64,000 nt of DNA from Paenibacillus pinihumi DSM 23905 = JCM 16419. GTDB lineage: Bacteria > Bacillota > Bacilli > Paenibacillales > Paenibacillaceae. Below the pieces are notes generated by a model. The model was given only the letters and a program-made list of their open reading frames with translations, was not told the origin of the DNA and did no database searches. How positions within the stretch are numbered: the stretch's first letter is position 1; each line of letters begins with the position of its first letter. Shown here piece by piece: positions 1 through 9,900 of this stretch. A program made the position numbers and the translations under genes. The stretch spans positions 62,001 through 126,000 of the forward strand of contig NZ_KE383866.1 in the NCBI RefSeq assembly GCF_000422505.1. Direction: 5' to 3'.

Positions 1-848
1 CCGGAGTAATGCTGCACATACAGATAGTCCTTTCCATCCAGCACAACCCTCTGGTTATTCTCAAATTGCTGAAGTCTTCCATTTTTGAACAGCTTGTCAT
101 AAGCAGACAATCCGGCTGCCGAGGCCTGTTCAAACAACAGACGCTGCTGGCTGTCCACAATCATCAGACTGGCATATTGCTCAAAGTTCAAATTGGATAT
201 TAATTGACGAAACGCCTCCAGCTTGATATCAATCAGAATATAGCCAAGCCGCCTGAGCGTGCCCGGATCTCTGATCGCTCTGGCGACAGAAATGTACGGC
301 TCCGCATTCTGTCCGGTATAATAGCTTGGTTCATGAGGCGGGATCAGCAGCCATTGTCCGTCAGAAGCGCTGAGTTCTTTAAACCACGGGTCCCTCCTGC
401 TGTCCCATACGGCCTCAATGGCCAGCGAATCCACATTGGAGAAAAGAATGCCGCTATTGCTGATCAGATGAATGCCGCGAATTTCCGGGCGGTCATAAGC
501 CTGTCCGGATGTATACAGCTTCATCTTCAAATAATCGTCAGACAATGCCCAGGCTGCCGAACCCATGGGAGCATCATATTTACCCAAAATGTTCAATACC
601 ATCTGGTCATAGAGCGGCAAAAGCGATAACCGCTCCAAGTCTTTGAGCATCCGGTTCAGGTTCGCATTAACCTGCCGGACAATATCAATCGTAAACTGCT
701 CCGTCTTGCGATCGATGGTCTGCGAGAAATGCCGGTAGGTGACCACCCCCTGCATGCCCAGAGGCAGCAGTATCAACACAAGAAACAGCAGCAGCAGCTT
801 CGTATGCAGATTTAAATTTCTTAAGCAAGCGCTGATCCGCTCCATCAT
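1..848 (-). CDS. Two-component sensor histidine kinase, N-terminal part (runs off left edge)
   Basis: About 282 codons are visible and the 3' end lies beyond the window. The start is ATG ATG at 848/845, preceded by GAGGAG at about 8 bases. The product begins MMERISACLRNLNLHTK, followed by a membrane segment (about residues 18-35) rich in Leu, and then an extracytoplasmic sensor region resembling the dCache/Cache domain of YesM-type kinases. The second membrane segment, HAMP, His-kinase and ATPase domains would be outside the window. Such kinases usually pair with an AraC-type response regulator and control a sugar ABC transporter. Assignment to the YesM-type class is by overall resemblance, since the catalytic part is not visible. 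Confidence 0.8.
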   Translation of the reverse strand, partial: MMERISACLRNLNLHTKLLLLFLVLILLPLGMQGVVTYRHFSQTIDRKTEQFTIDIVRQVNANLNRMLKDLERLSLLPLYDQMVLNILGKYDAPMGSAAWALSDDYLKMKLYTSGQAYDRPEIRGIHLISNSGILFSNVDSLAIEAVWDSRRDPWFKELSASDGQWLLIPPHEPSYYTGQNAEPYISVARAIRDPGTLRRLGYILIDIKLEAFRQLISNLNFEQYASLMIVDSQQRLLFEQASAAGLSAYDKLFKNGRLQQFENNQRVVLDGKDYLYVQHYS

Positions 849-871
849 AAACAGTTCTCCTCATTCGCTTT

Positions 872-885
872 TTAAATCGTTTACA
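872..885 (-). promoter_or_regulatory. Candidate CcpA box (cre)
   Basis: The minus strand reads TGTAAACGATTTAA, which matches 13 of 14 positions of the cre consensus TGWAANCGNTNWCA. It lies 24-37 bases upstream of the sensor-kinase start, so carbon catabolite repression of that gene is plausible. It is inferred from sequence only. Confidence 0.45.
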
Positions 886-1132
886 TGTCTATAATCGAGG
901 TTTATCGTACCCGTTTCACCGTTTGATTCCTATCCTGCCAAATTTAGAAAAGGTACGTGATCTTTAGATTCAGCTGTATATTCGGAAAACAGCAAATGAG
1001 CTGTCCCGGCCGGAACAGCTCCCTTAGACGCATGTTCATTATGTTGTCGGAAAGACTAGAAACAACGCTTGTTGGCCTGCGAATTCAAGCCAGGCATAAA
1101 TGGTTACCGAATAGCTTGGTCAACGTAAACCT

Positions 1133-1789
1133 CTAACTGGCGGTCATTTCTTGAAATCTCAACTCCGGGTATTCACGCTGATACGTTTTAACCATAACGT
1201 ACAGTTGCAGGCCTCGCGTCTGTGCAATGGCTTGCACTGCGAGCTTCATCGCCTCTTCCATATTCCCCTGCTTGTTTTCACTGTGTGATTGCAGCGCGGT
1301 CCTCATCCATGTCTTGGAGATCGTGGGGATTACGGTTTCCGCTTCGCTGAACCGTCCTTCCTCCAGGAATACATACGTCTGATAATAACGGCGGTAATCC
1401 GGCTGTCTGATCAGCTCTGCCTCATGCCTTAAAGCATTCAAATCCTTTTTGTAAAAAGCGTACATCGATGCGTATAAAGCCTGCGTATGGCGTTGTTTGG
1501 ATTTTTGCAGCAAAATATCCATCATCTGCTGCGTCTCCTTCTCCTGCTCATTGGCTATTGCGTAAACAAGCTGGTAGTAGGGTTGGCCTTGCTGGGACTT
1601 TAAAAAACGTTCAATCTTATCAGGATTTCTCTCCCACAGAATCGTGTAGAGTGTCGGGGCAATTATCACAAAAAAGACGATACCCGTGCTTAAAAGAACA
1701 AGTTTCAGGCTTACCTCATGCCAACTGAGTGTGATACTTGCAAGGATAGCAAGCAGCAAAAATACAATAAACTTTTTAGTAATTTTCAT
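1133..1789 (-). CDS. Hypothetical membrane protein with TPR-like cytoplasmic part
   Basis: 218 residues; start ATG with AAGGAG and a short spacer just upstream. Two hydrophobic segments lie at about residues 5-22 and 28-50, followed by a soluble, alpha-helical C-terminal part rich in Gln, Glu, Tyr and Ala. The helix-pair spacing and phrases such as YYQTYVFLEEGRFSEAE look like degenerate TPR repeats. I do not recognise a named family. It stands alone: the sensor kinase downstream has its own start region, and the HTH remnant lies upstream. A membrane-anchored scaffold is only a guess. Confidence 0.75.
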   Translation of the reverse strand: MKITKKFIVFLLLAILASITLSWHEVSLKLVLLSTGIVFFVIIAPTLYTILWERNPDKIERFLKSQQGQPYYQLVYAIANEQEKETQQMMDILLQKSKQRHTQALYASMYAFYKKDLNALRHEAELIRQPDYRRYYQTYVFLEEGRFSEAETVIPTISKTWMRTALQSHSENKQGNMEEAMKLAVQAIAQTRGLQLYVMVKTYQREYPELRFQEMTAS

Positions 1790-2013
1790 TCAATCTCCTT
1801 TATTTTCCTTATTTGCGGCATTCCTAAGCGCAACAGCTTCGCCGTCTTATGACAGAAAATTTTTGCGTGAAATATAAAGCATTTATAAAGAAATAATTTA
1901 TAAATTCCTTATATTAACACAAATCCGGCTTATTATCGTATAATTCTTCTTTTTTCGCTAAAATCCTTCGACAATTGGAAAAATTTCGTTGACGTAAATG
2001 AAGTTGTGAACTG

Positions 2014-2181
2014 CTACCCCCTTTGTAAGTTTTTCAGCCTTTTAAGGCTTTGTCTCATAACCGATAACTGACCGGCGAACTCATCATTTGAATATCCAGC
2101 GGCTATGTAATATAAGAGTTCTTCTTCCCTATTGGTAAAATGCATTTCCGGAAAAAAGGCTGATTTGTTTATTGTTTTTGT
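2014..2181 (-). pseudogene. Remnant of a LuxR/GerE-type helix-turn-helix protein
   Basis: An open frame of about 56 codons (ATG possible at 2145) translates to a region starting MHFTNREEELLYYIAAGYS and continuing NDEFAGQLSVMRQSLKRLK. This matches the LuxR-family C-terminal HTH pattern (T-x-R-E-x-E-x-L-x-x-I-A-x-G-x-S-N-x-E-I-A-x-x-L). The end is degenerate: the usual V-K-x-H-L-x-N-I-Y-x-K-L run has become SLKRLKNLQRG and then a stop. No receiver or ligand domain precedes it and there is no convincing ribosome-binding site. It is most likely the decayed tail of a regulator; a 43-residue stand-alone HTH is the alternative. Confidence 0.5.
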
Positions 2182-2204
2182 TCATCGCATCACACAGGAA
2201 AATA

Positions 2205-2227
2205 AAAAGGGAGCGCCTGAGCGCTCC
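2205..2227 (-). terminator. Intrinsic terminator of the SUKH gene
   Basis: On the minus strand, GGAGCGC-tcag-GCGCTCC is followed by CTTTTTATTTT. It begins a few bases after the stop of the SUKH gene at 2233. Confidence 0.75.
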
Positions 2228-2232
2228 GTGCT

Positions 2233-2778
2233 TCAATCTACATTTAATTTTATGACCGCAGTGCTTTCATCTTTGTACATTTTCCAAAAAGGAAAACCGT
2301 AGGTGCTAATAAACTTATCGAAAAAGCTCAGCAGGTTATCATCACTTAGTAACCAAATGTAGTCATCTCCAATAGCAGATGTTGCGTATAGTTTGTATCC
2401 GTCCTCATTAATTTGAAGCAAAATATGAATAGAAGCTCCTGCGGCAGTAGCGATGACAAGCATGTTAGGCGGGTAGAAATCTCCAAATGCATAATAATAA
2501 TCAATTACACTCTCAACAGAACAAATTTCACATTCCGCATTTCCAAATTGCAGCCCATTAACGAGCGTTAAGAAGCTTTTATACTCACAAGGTAAATTCA
2601 CTTCACATTCACTTTCAATTAAAGCTATATCGGAGCTTTGAGCAGGCGGATTCATCTTAAAGAAATAATTAACTACGGCTCCCATGTGATAGATTTCTGA
2701 TTTACTGTCGCTGAATCTTCGCACCATTTCAACTAATGATTCGATAGTTAATGGCGGGAATAAATCTTCTTCATTCAT
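2233..2778 (-). CDS. SMI1/KNR4 (SUKH) family protein
   Basis: 181 residues from ATG 2778 (MNEEDLFPPL), which has GAGAGGG upstream. Earlier in-frame ATGs at 2844 and 2826 lack a ribosome-binding site. The pattern IALIESECEVNLPCEYKSFL followed by TLVNG is the SUKH signature (acidic residue, L-P-x-x-Y-x-x-F-L-x-x-x-N-G). SUKH proteins include many immunity proteins of contact-dependent and polymorphic toxin systems, but no toxin gene is adjacent here. The gene stands between an HTH remnant and a short antisense-like RNA, a small low-GC patch. Orphan immunity or housekeeping roles both remain possible. Confidence 0.8.
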   Translation of the reverse strand: MNEEDLFPPLTIESLVEMVRRFSDSKSEIYHMGAVVNYFFKMNPPAQSSDIALIESECEVNLPCEYKSFLTLVNGLQFGNAECEICSVESVIDYYYAFGDFYPPNMLVIATAAGASIHILLQINEDGYKLYATSAIGDDYIWLLSDDNLLSFFDKFISTYGFPFWKMYKDESTAVIKLNVD

Positions 2779-2907
2779 AAATTTCCACTTACCCTCTCTG
2801 CAGATAATATATATAAACCCTTCCATTATAAAATGGTAACACATAAGTTAATAACTCAACTTTTACACCTAATAAATCACCATAATGCCGCAAATGGTCC
2901 GGGTTCA

Positions 2908-3030
2908 AAACAAAAACCCACCGCTAAAGGCTGAAGACCTTCGGTGGGTTTCTGCTGCGATCTAATTTAAGACCAGCGTACCGGCATCAAGCCTACACTG
3001 ACGGGGGAGGGTAGCGCCTCCCTTATTTCT
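2908..3030 (-). ncRNA. Candidate small RNA resembling a type I antitoxin (RatA-like)
   Basis: A complete minus-strand unit of about 120 nt is visible: a promoter (3037-3065), a GC-rich hairpin near the 5' end (GGGAGG-cgcta-CCCTCCC, 3004-3022) and a strong terminator ACCCACCG...CGGTGGGTTTTTG (2912-2951). The opposite strand reads a short frame (ATG 2883 or 2895) ending NKNPPLKAEDLRWVSAAI, which overlaps the terminator and resembles the tail of small holin-like type I toxins. The hydrophobic toxin N-terminus is missing. The RNA is therefore probably an orphan antitoxin with a decayed partner. Unit structure is seen; the type I assignment is inference. Confidence 0.5.
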
Positions 3031-3036
3031 ATTGTA

Positions 3037-3065
3037 AGCATATCATAAACAGAATATACCGACAA
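3037..3065 (-). promoter_or_regulatory. Sigma-A-type promoter of the small RNA
   Basis: Minus strand TTGTCG, 17-base spacer ending in TGA, then TATGCT (an extended -10). The predicted start of transcription is near 3030. Confidence 0.6.
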
Positions 3066-3278
3066 GAAATAGATTGCCATATTTCCTCCATCTGGTAAAA
3101 TGCAGGCTGCTACATCCTGTAACAAAATCCATTTTATCAGAAGTTGATTCTATGATAGAAAACAATAAAGCAAAGTACGTTCGTGGTTATTATGGAGCGA
3201 TTGATGCATTAAGAAATCACCGGCTGTGACAATCCATGAAGAATACGATTTCCTATGGTTTCCACCTATGAGTTCGCA
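3066..3278. other. Intergenic, no gene recognised
   Basis: The plus strand has an open stretch ending at about 3229 (including IENNKAKYVRGYYGAID) without a usable start or ribosome-binding site. It may be a gene remnant, but nothing was identified. Confidence 0.3.
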
Positions 3279-4931
3279 TCAATTCGTCATCCCAAACTTC
3301 ACAACCTCTTTCCCCTTTAGCTGCTCGTTCACGAACTGCATGGCCTCTGGCAAGCCTGTTTTGTTCAACTGGCCGCGCAGGTCGTTGATGATTTTCAGTG
3401 CTGCCTCATCGGATTTGGCATATACCGCTTCTTTCCATGCATCGCCGACCTTATCCATCGAAGGCTTGAGATTTTCCCACTGTGGCGACTTGGTAATGAC
3501 ATCGCCAGGGCTAAAGGCGGTTATAATCTTCGTACCGTTCGGCCGCAGAATCTGGCGTGCGAAATCCATCGCTGCATTGCGGTCCTGATCGGCCCAGATA
3601 TCGCCGCTGCCCAAGGAATTCAGCCGATCCTGGCCCGAGATGGACTCAAACCCGATGCCAATCCCTTCATTTTTACGAGCCTTGCCTGTTGCATCCTCTG
3701 TAAACTTATCGAAAAATTCCTGCTTTGCCACAGGCTTGCCGTCTTTCATTTCCCAATGCGTGCCTTCAATGCCGTAGCGTGTCAGCAGGAAACCTTCGTC
3801 AGAAGCCAGGAAGTCCAGCAAGCGCAATGCGGCTTCGACGTTTTTGGATTTTTTAGGAATTACGGTCACATTGTTGCCCTGTATGCGGAGATCAGCCGGA
3901 CGGTCCGGCTCAGCGCCTGCACGCTCCAGCGGGCCGACCGGCACATAGTCGCTGCCCGGATTCGCTTTGACATAATCCTTGGAAGCATCCAGAATAGCCG
4001 GGTAATGAGCTGCCAATATGGCGACGCGTCCCTGCTTGATTTTTTCCTGTGCAATCGGGTCGGTCTGGGTGAAAGCTTCCGGATCAAGGAGACCTTCAGA
4101 GATCAGCTTGCGATAGTACAGCACATAATTATCATACGCGTTATCCATGAAGACATATTTCAGTTCGCCATTGCCACTGTCCAAATATTCGGTCGGGTAG
4201 AACATATTGTTGCCTATTCCCACTGCCCAGCCGTTGTGAAAGCCGCCGAACGGAATGACTGGCAAGCCTGCCGCCTTCAGATTGGCATCCTTGATCCTTT
4301 TCATCAATTGATACAGATCATCCTTTGTCTTGACAGATTGCGGGTCTACACCAACTTCTTCTGCAAGATCCTTGCGCACATAAAAGCCATAGAGCCAGTC
4401 GATTCCGTCCTTGTCTGTTGCAGGCTGGTTCTGGAACAGCAAATATTTTTTGCCCCCGTAAGCATCAATCGCCTTCTCATAGAGCGCTGGCGGTACGTTC
4501 TCCTGGGCTATCAAATTCGCGAGATTCGGATACTTATCCAGCTTATCGGACAGATCGACGAGCTGATCCTCCTTCGCCGCCTTGATGATGCTGTCCAACT
4601 CGCCGCCCCAAGCCGGGCCCGTGTATATATCCGGCAAGTCCTGTGTCGTAAAGATCTGGTTAACCTTCTCTGCCTCACTCCCCTTCGTATATTCCCACTC
4701 GACCCGGACCCCTGTTTTCTCCTCAATAAGCCGGGTAATTGGCGTCATATCCGTGTCCGCCCCGGATGACCCATTCCAGTTATGAAGCACCTTCAGTGTG
4801 ACGACCTCGCCATCCTGTCCCTCAGATGAGGAGCCTTGCCCGGAATTGCTGGTACTGCAGCCATACAGCGATCCGCTCATCAGCACAGCAGCCAGCATAA
4901 TTGAAGCAAAACGAAATCCCTTTTTCCCCAT
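3279..4931 (-). CDS. Extracellular sugar-binding lipoprotein (LplA-type) of an ABC importer
   Basis: 550 residues from ATG 4931, with GGAGGG seven bases upstream; the 34 codons before it are leader read-through. A signal peptide ends in the lipobox LYGC with the lipidated Cys at residue 25, followed by a Ser/Gly/Gln-rich linker. The mature part is a family 1 extracellular solute-binding domain (VTLKVLHNWNG near the start), of the 500-580 residue class paired with LplB/LplC permeases. It is last in the operon GH38-permease-permease-SBP. The substrate is probably a mannose-containing oligosaccharide, judged from the GH38 enzyme at the head of the operon. Confidence 0.9.
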   Translation of the reverse strand: MGKKGFRFASIMLAAVLMSGSLYGCSTSNSGQGSSSEGQDGEVVTLKVLHNWNGSSGADTDMTPITRLIEEKTGVRVEWEYTKGSEAEKVNQIFTTQDLPDIYTGPAWGGELDSIIKAAKEDQLVDLSDKLDKYPNLANLIAQENVPPALYEKAIDAYGGKKYLLFQNQPATDKDGIDWLYGFYVRKDLAEEVGVDPQSVKTKDDLYQLMKRIKDANLKAAGLPVIPFGGFHNGWAVGIGNNMFYPTEYLDSGNGELKYVFMDNAYDNYVLYYRKLISEGLLDPEAFTQTDPIAQEKIKQGRVAILAAHYPAILDASKDYVKANPGSDYVPVGPLERAGAEPDRPADLRIQGNNVTVIPKKSKNVEAALRLLDFLASDEGFLLTRYGIEGTHWEMKDGKPVAKQEFFDKFTEDATGKARKNEGIGIGFESISGQDRLNSLGSGDIWADQDRNAAMDFARQILRPNGTKIITAFSPGDVITKSPQWENLKPSMDKVGDAWKEAVYAKSDEAALKIINDLRGQLNKTGLPEAMQFVNEQLKGKEVVKFGMTN

Positions 4932-4970
4932 AACCAACCCTCCATTATATCTATGAAATGGTATGATAAA

Positions 4971-4988
4971 GCCGCTTGTAAAAGCGGC
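4971..4988 (-). promoter_or_regulatory. Intercistronic stem-loop before the solute-binding gene
   Basis: Minus strand GCCGCTT-ttac-AAGCGGC followed by TTTAT. It sits between the permease and the lipoprotein gene and could be a weak terminator or an RNA-processing and stability element. Confidence 0.4.
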
Positions 4989-5033
4989 CGTTATCCAATA
5001 CGTCAACCATAATTTATGATGCGACGGGTGCAA

Positions 5034-5933
5034 TCAACCTTTGACCGAACCGATCATGACACCCTTTACAAAATAGCGCTGCAAGAACGGATATATGCAT
5101 AAAATCGGGAATACGGTAATGACAAGCAGCGCCATCCGCAGTGATTCCGGCGTCGCCCCTGCCGAACTGACGTTAATCGTCTGTCCGCCCTGCTGGGCTG
5201 CACGCTGCATGGAGGATGACAAGGCTTCGGCCTCTGTCAGCATCTGCTGAAGGAGTGTCTGTACCGGTATCAGATCCTTGTTGGACACATAATAAGCTCC
5301 GGCAAACCAGTCGTTCCAATGCGCAACCCCAATAAACAACGATATTGTAGCCAGCACCGGACCGGACAGCGGCAGAATGATTCTCGTAAAGATTTGAAAA
5401 TCGTTATACCCGTCAATCTTCGCCGATTCCTCCAGCTCCTCCGGAATGCCTTGAAGGAAGGTGCGGATGATGACAATATGCATAAAGTTGAACAGCATCG
5501 GAATGACATACACCCAAAAGTTATTAATCAGATTCAGCTTCTGCAAAGTAATGAAGAACGGAATGAACCCGGCGCTGAAAATCGTTGGCAGGAAGATATA
5601 GAAGGTGAAAAAGGTTCTGCCTGGCAACGTCTTCTTGGACAGCGCATACGCCATCAAGGTGCAGAGCAGCACATGAAGGAAGGTGCCGATAAGCGTGCGA
5701 AAAATGGTAATTTTATAAGCCTGCCAGATTTTCGCATTCTCGAACACCTGGGCATAGTTCTCCAGTGTAAATTGACGGGGCAGGAAATAGATTGCACCCA
5801 TCATGGAGTCCTTGCCGTCATTGAGCGAATAGGCCAAAATGTAAATGAACGGATAGATCATCGAAAAGCCGACTAGTGCCAGAAAAATCGTATTGGCAAT
5901 ATCAAATAGAGAAAACTGACGTTTCAAACGCAT
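5034..5933 (-). CDS. Carbohydrate ABC transporter permease (LplC/MalG-type)
   Basis: 299 residues from ATG 5933 (MRLKRQFSLFD), with AAGGAAG just before it. The longer frame would start inside the upstream gene. Six membrane segments are expected. The cytoplasmic EAA loop is visible as EESAKIDGYNDFQIFTRIILP, which contacts the ATPase. The C-terminus FLQRYFVKGVMIGSVKG is typical of the MalG-like group. It forms the translocation pore with the permease encoded immediately upstream (7-base gap). No ATPase gene is in the operon; these importers commonly share an MsmX-type ATPase encoded elsewhere. Confidence 0.92.
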   Translation of the reverse strand: MRLKRQFSLFDIANTIFLALVGFSMIYPFIYILAYSLNDGKDSMMGAIYFLPRQFTLENYAQVFENAKIWQAYKITIFRTLIGTFLHVLLCTLMAYALSKKTLPGRTFFTFYIFLPTIFSAGFIPFFITLQKLNLINNFWVYVIPMLFNFMHIVIIRTFLQGIPEELEESAKIDGYNDFQIFTRIILPLSGPVLATISLFIGVAHWNDWFAGAYYVSNKDLIPVQTLLQQMLTEAEALSSSMQRAAQQGGQTINVSSAGATPESLRMALLVITVFPILCIYPFLQRYFVKGVMIGSVKG

Positions 5934-5940
5934 CACTTCC

Positions 5941-6852
5941 TTAGAAAAGAGATACATCGCTAACCTTGCGGGCAATCCGGTTAACGGTCACGATCAGAAT
6001 AAGGGCAATCAGGCTTTGAAAAAGACCCACAGCGGCTGCATAACTCAACCGTCCTTGACTTATTCCCGAGGTAATGACATGCACATCCAGCACACTGCCG
6101 ATCCCGGCTGTGGCCGGTCCATTCAGAAGCAGCAATTGCTCATATCCGGCACTCATCAGGCTCCCGACCGACAAAATGAACAGAATCACCGCAATATTGC
6201 GGATGCCCGGCAATGTAATATGCCAGATTTGACGAAAACGTCCGGCGCCATCCATTTTGGCCGCTTCATAAAGCTGTTGGTCGATCCCCGCAACGGCCGC
6301 CATGTAAATGATGGAGTTCCAGCCGATGTTCTTCCAGATATCTGAACCGAGAATAATCTGATAAAACCAGGACGTATTGTTGAGAAATTGAATCGGCTCC
6401 ATGCCAAACAATCCAAGCAAATCATTTACCGGACCGCCGTATGGGGTCAAAAGCCGCTGCATCAAGGTGACAACCACAATCCAGGAAACGAAATAAGGCA
6501 GATAAGAAAGCGTTTGCACAACTTTCTTGAATTTAATCACCCGAACTTCATTCAATAATATCGCCAATAAAATTGGCATCGGAAAGCCGATAAGCAGCTT
6601 CATCAGACTGATAACAATCGTGTTGCGGATGATGTCCGCAGATTGATAATAATCAAAGAACTGATTAAAATATTTGAACCCTGCCCACGGACTCCCTGTA
6701 AAGCCTCCGGAGAAATTAAAATCCCGAAATGCCACCTGCACACCGTATAAAGGAACATACGAAAAAATAAGAAACCAGATAATGCCGGGAAGCATGAACA
6801 AATAGAAAATCTTATGTTTCCAAATCCGCTTGAACAGCGGGGATGAGCTCAT
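5941..6852 (-). CDS. Carbohydrate ABC transporter permease (LplB/MalF-type)
   Basis: 303 residues from ATG 6852, chosen because AGGAGG lies 7 bases upstream; 33 upstream in-frame codons lack such a site. The start MSSSPLFKRIWKHKIFYLF leads into a first membrane helix (FMLPGIIWFLIFSYVPLYG), the hallmark of LplB-type permeases. The EAA loop is YEAAKMDGAGRFRQIWHITLP. It pairs with the LplC-type protein encoded downstream. The preceding gene is the GH38 enzyme, separated by 119 bases that contain a perfect 14-bp stem. Confidence 0.92.
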   Translation of the reverse strand: MSSSPLFKRIWKHKIFYLFMLPGIIWFLIFSYVPLYGVQVAFRDFNFSGGFTGSPWAGFKYFNQFFDYYQSADIIRNTIVISLMKLLIGFPMPILLAILLNEVRVIKFKKVVQTLSYLPYFVSWIVVVTLMQRLLTPYGGPVNDLLGLFGMEPIQFLNNTSWFYQIILGSDIWKNIGWNSIIYMAAVAGIDQQLYEAAKMDGAGRFRQIWHITLPGIRNIAVILFILSVGSLMSAGYEQLLLLNGPATAGIGSVLDVHVITSGISQGRLSYAAAVGLFQSLIALILIVTVNRIARKVSDVSLF

Positions 6853-6883
6853 AGCCAAACCTCCTGACATTGAAGTAGTTATC

Positions 6884-6914
6884 CAGGAAAGGGAAGACTG
6901 TCTTCCCTTTCCTG
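6884..6914 (-). promoter_or_regulatory. Perfect 14-bp intercistronic stem-loop
   Basis: CAGGAAAGGGAAGA-ctg-TCTTCCCTTTCCTG lies between the mannosidase and the first permease gene, with no U-tract. It is more likely an mRNA-stability or processing hairpin than a full terminator. Confidence 0.55.
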
Positions 6915-6971
6915 AAGCTATGTTTGGATTCACCGTGTAAACTGGATTCATTAACCCAAGAGGTTAGACCA

Positions 6972-9900
6972 TTATCCTTGCAAAGAGAAACGGAGTGTCC
7001 GAATTTCAAATGGTTTGAAGCTTAGCTGTACCTTGCCATCCTCAATATCGATGCTATCCAGTTTATTCTCCATTAAGTCAGCCAGCCAGGCCTCTGACAC
7101 CGGAAGCGCTGTATGCACTGCCGCAGATGCCTTCGAGCCCGCTGTCTCGTACAGCCGGACAATGATATCGCCGTCCGCCTCCGCTTTCTTGATTGCCTCG
7201 ATCATTATATTGGGATGATCAAGACTGAACACAGGCTGAGTTGGAGCTTGACCGGCTGCTTCAGGATCATGTTTTACATCTGCTGTCCGCAGCGGAACAT
7301 TCAGCTCATAACCTCGCTTGTAAACTTCCGCCTGTACATGGTCTCCCTGATGCGGGTACAGCGAGTACGTAAATTCATGCTCGGCGCGGTCTGCTTCCGG
7401 ATCGGGATAGTTCGGACTGCGCAATAAATTCAGATCGAGTATATTGCCCTCTGCACGATGCCCGTATTTACAATCATTGAGCAGAGCCACCCCGTAATCC
7501 GGCTCGGACAGATCGATCCAGTGATGGGCACAAATTTCATCCTTGGCATAGTCCCACATCGTATTGCGGTGCGTCGGACGTTTCAAATAGCCGAACTGAA
7601 TTTCACAAGCCGCCGCATCCGTGCGAATATCGACCGGGAACGAGGTGCGAAGCATTTTCTCCGATTCCCGCCAGTCGGCCTTCGTCACAAAGTCGATTCT
7701 TCGGCTGCCCTGCGTGAGCACAACTTTCTGGGAGAAGGTTGAATCACCGAACCTGTAATGATGAATGATACCTGTTTGAGGTCCATTCTGAAAGTACGAT
7801 GCTTCGACCAGTTCGGGCTTCGTTCCTGTTGTCTGTCTGTAATCGTGCCGGAAATCCCAGGCGTCACCCCGGTCATCATAAATCCGCAGATCGTTTGCAA
7901 ACATGCCCTTTGCGATGACCTCACGCTCGCATTCTTTATCATAGATAGAAAGAATGGTTCCATCTGCTGCAAAAGTGACCGTGAGTAAACCGTTGTCAAG
8001 TTGCTGCACAGATGAAGAAGCTGGAATCGTTATTTGAACTACTGATGAATCAGTGCGTACATTGGACTCGTCCGCGCTCGCTTCACCTGTGATATCCGCT
8101 TTGCCTGCAACGGCACTCCCCATTGCCGGAACATGAACATGAAGCCAATGTCCATCGTCTGTTCTAAGCCATTCCTCACGCTCCCACGGCAAGGAGTTGA
8201 ACACAGCAATCTGATCGCCGGCATCCGCTTTCGTTGCAGCCATCCGGCTGGCAAGCGCATCGTACCGCTCCGCAATAAGCTGCTCTACCCTGTTCAGCAG
8301 AATCTCATATCGCTCCAGTGATTCATCATAGACACGCTTGATTGAAGATCCCGGCAAAATATCATGGAACTGATAGAGCAAAACTTCCTTCCAGATGGCC
8401 TCCAGCTCTTCTGCCGGATAAGGGAGCAAAGGCTGATCGTTACCCGCTGGCGGCAGAGCTGCTAGGACTGCGGCATACTCCAGCTCCCTTAGCGCCTTCT
8501 CCAGCTTGCGGTTGTAACGTTTGTTCCGCGCCTGGCTGGTCAATGTCCCCTGATGCTTCTCAAGATACAGCTCGCCCCGCCATGTTTGGTACCGCTTGGA
8601 GTCTGCACTGAGCTTTTCAAAGAATACATGTGAAGGCTCCTGCACAACCGGGCTCAGGCCCAGCAGATTTTTCTCCCGTGACAGGCGCTCCAGATGCTCC
8701 TCTCCCGGGCCGCCTCCGCCGTCGCCAATGCCGAACAGCATGAGGGCGTGTTCCGAAATATTTTTATCCAAATAATCCGTCTCCAGCTTGATAACCGACC
8801 GCGGTGCAGCAGGACTGTTGTACGTATCCTCCGGCGGCATATGGGTCAGCACCTGCGAACCGTCGATGCCCTCCCACATGAACGTATGATGGGGATGCTT
8901 GTTGTACACGCTCCAAGACAACTTCTGGGTCATCATATAATCGACACCGGAGAGCTTCAATATCTGTGGCAGACTGGCCGAGTAGCCGAACACATCCGGC
9001 ATCCACAGCGATTTCATCTCCATGCCGAATTCCTGTTCGAAGAACCGTTTGCCATATAGAACCTGCCTTACAAGCGCTTCGCCCCCGGGAACATTCGTAT
9101 CGGATTCTACCCACATCGCACCCTGCGGTTCCCAGCGGCCTTCCCGGATTCGCTCCTTGACCTGATCATACAGCTTTGGATAATGCTGTTTGATCCAATC
9201 GTATAACTGTGGCTGGCTGGCACCGAATATGTAGTCCGGGTAGCGTTCCATCATCCGGAGTGCGGTAGAGAAAGTCCGGGCGCCCTTGCGGATTGTCTCC
9301 CGGATCGGCCATAACCATGCGAGATCAATATGCGCATGACCGATTGCACTAACCGTGAGTACGGAGTCTCCGCCTTTCATTGCAAGCTGCTTGCCCAAAG
9401 TCTGTCGCGCTTCCGCAACAAGCTGCGCACTCATTTCACGAAGTGACAACGATACATCATACAGCGTTTTGAAGATGCGGGACTTGCGCGCGCTTCCTTC
9501 CGGCAGCTTCTCTGCGGTTTCCAGCAGGACCTCAACATCGTAATACAGCCCTCTGACCTCTTCCCGGCAAACCGCTATTACGGCTTCCTTCAGCGTTCCG
9601 CTGCGGTACCGTCCAAACAGATCATTACAGCCCGCATCTCCCCACAGGTCAATGATTTCCCCTCCCTTCGAGCAATCGCTTACATGCACGACACGCTTGC
9701 CCGGCAGCCCGAGCGAATAGTCGAACTCGGAATTTATATTGGTCAAGCCCTGCACTGGAGAGCCATCTTCATCCACAAGGCATACTTCTCCGTTCACATC
9801 GATCAGGAGCACAACCTTTTCACCAAGTCCTGCTGCGGGGACGCTTCCTCTAAAATGAAACCAGGCGCAATCCCATAAATTTCCCCATCTGTCTCCCGGC

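Noticed and set aside
3756-4769. Plus-strand open frame of 337 codons
   Set aside because: Antisense to the LplA-type lipoprotein gene; no start signal and no motif.
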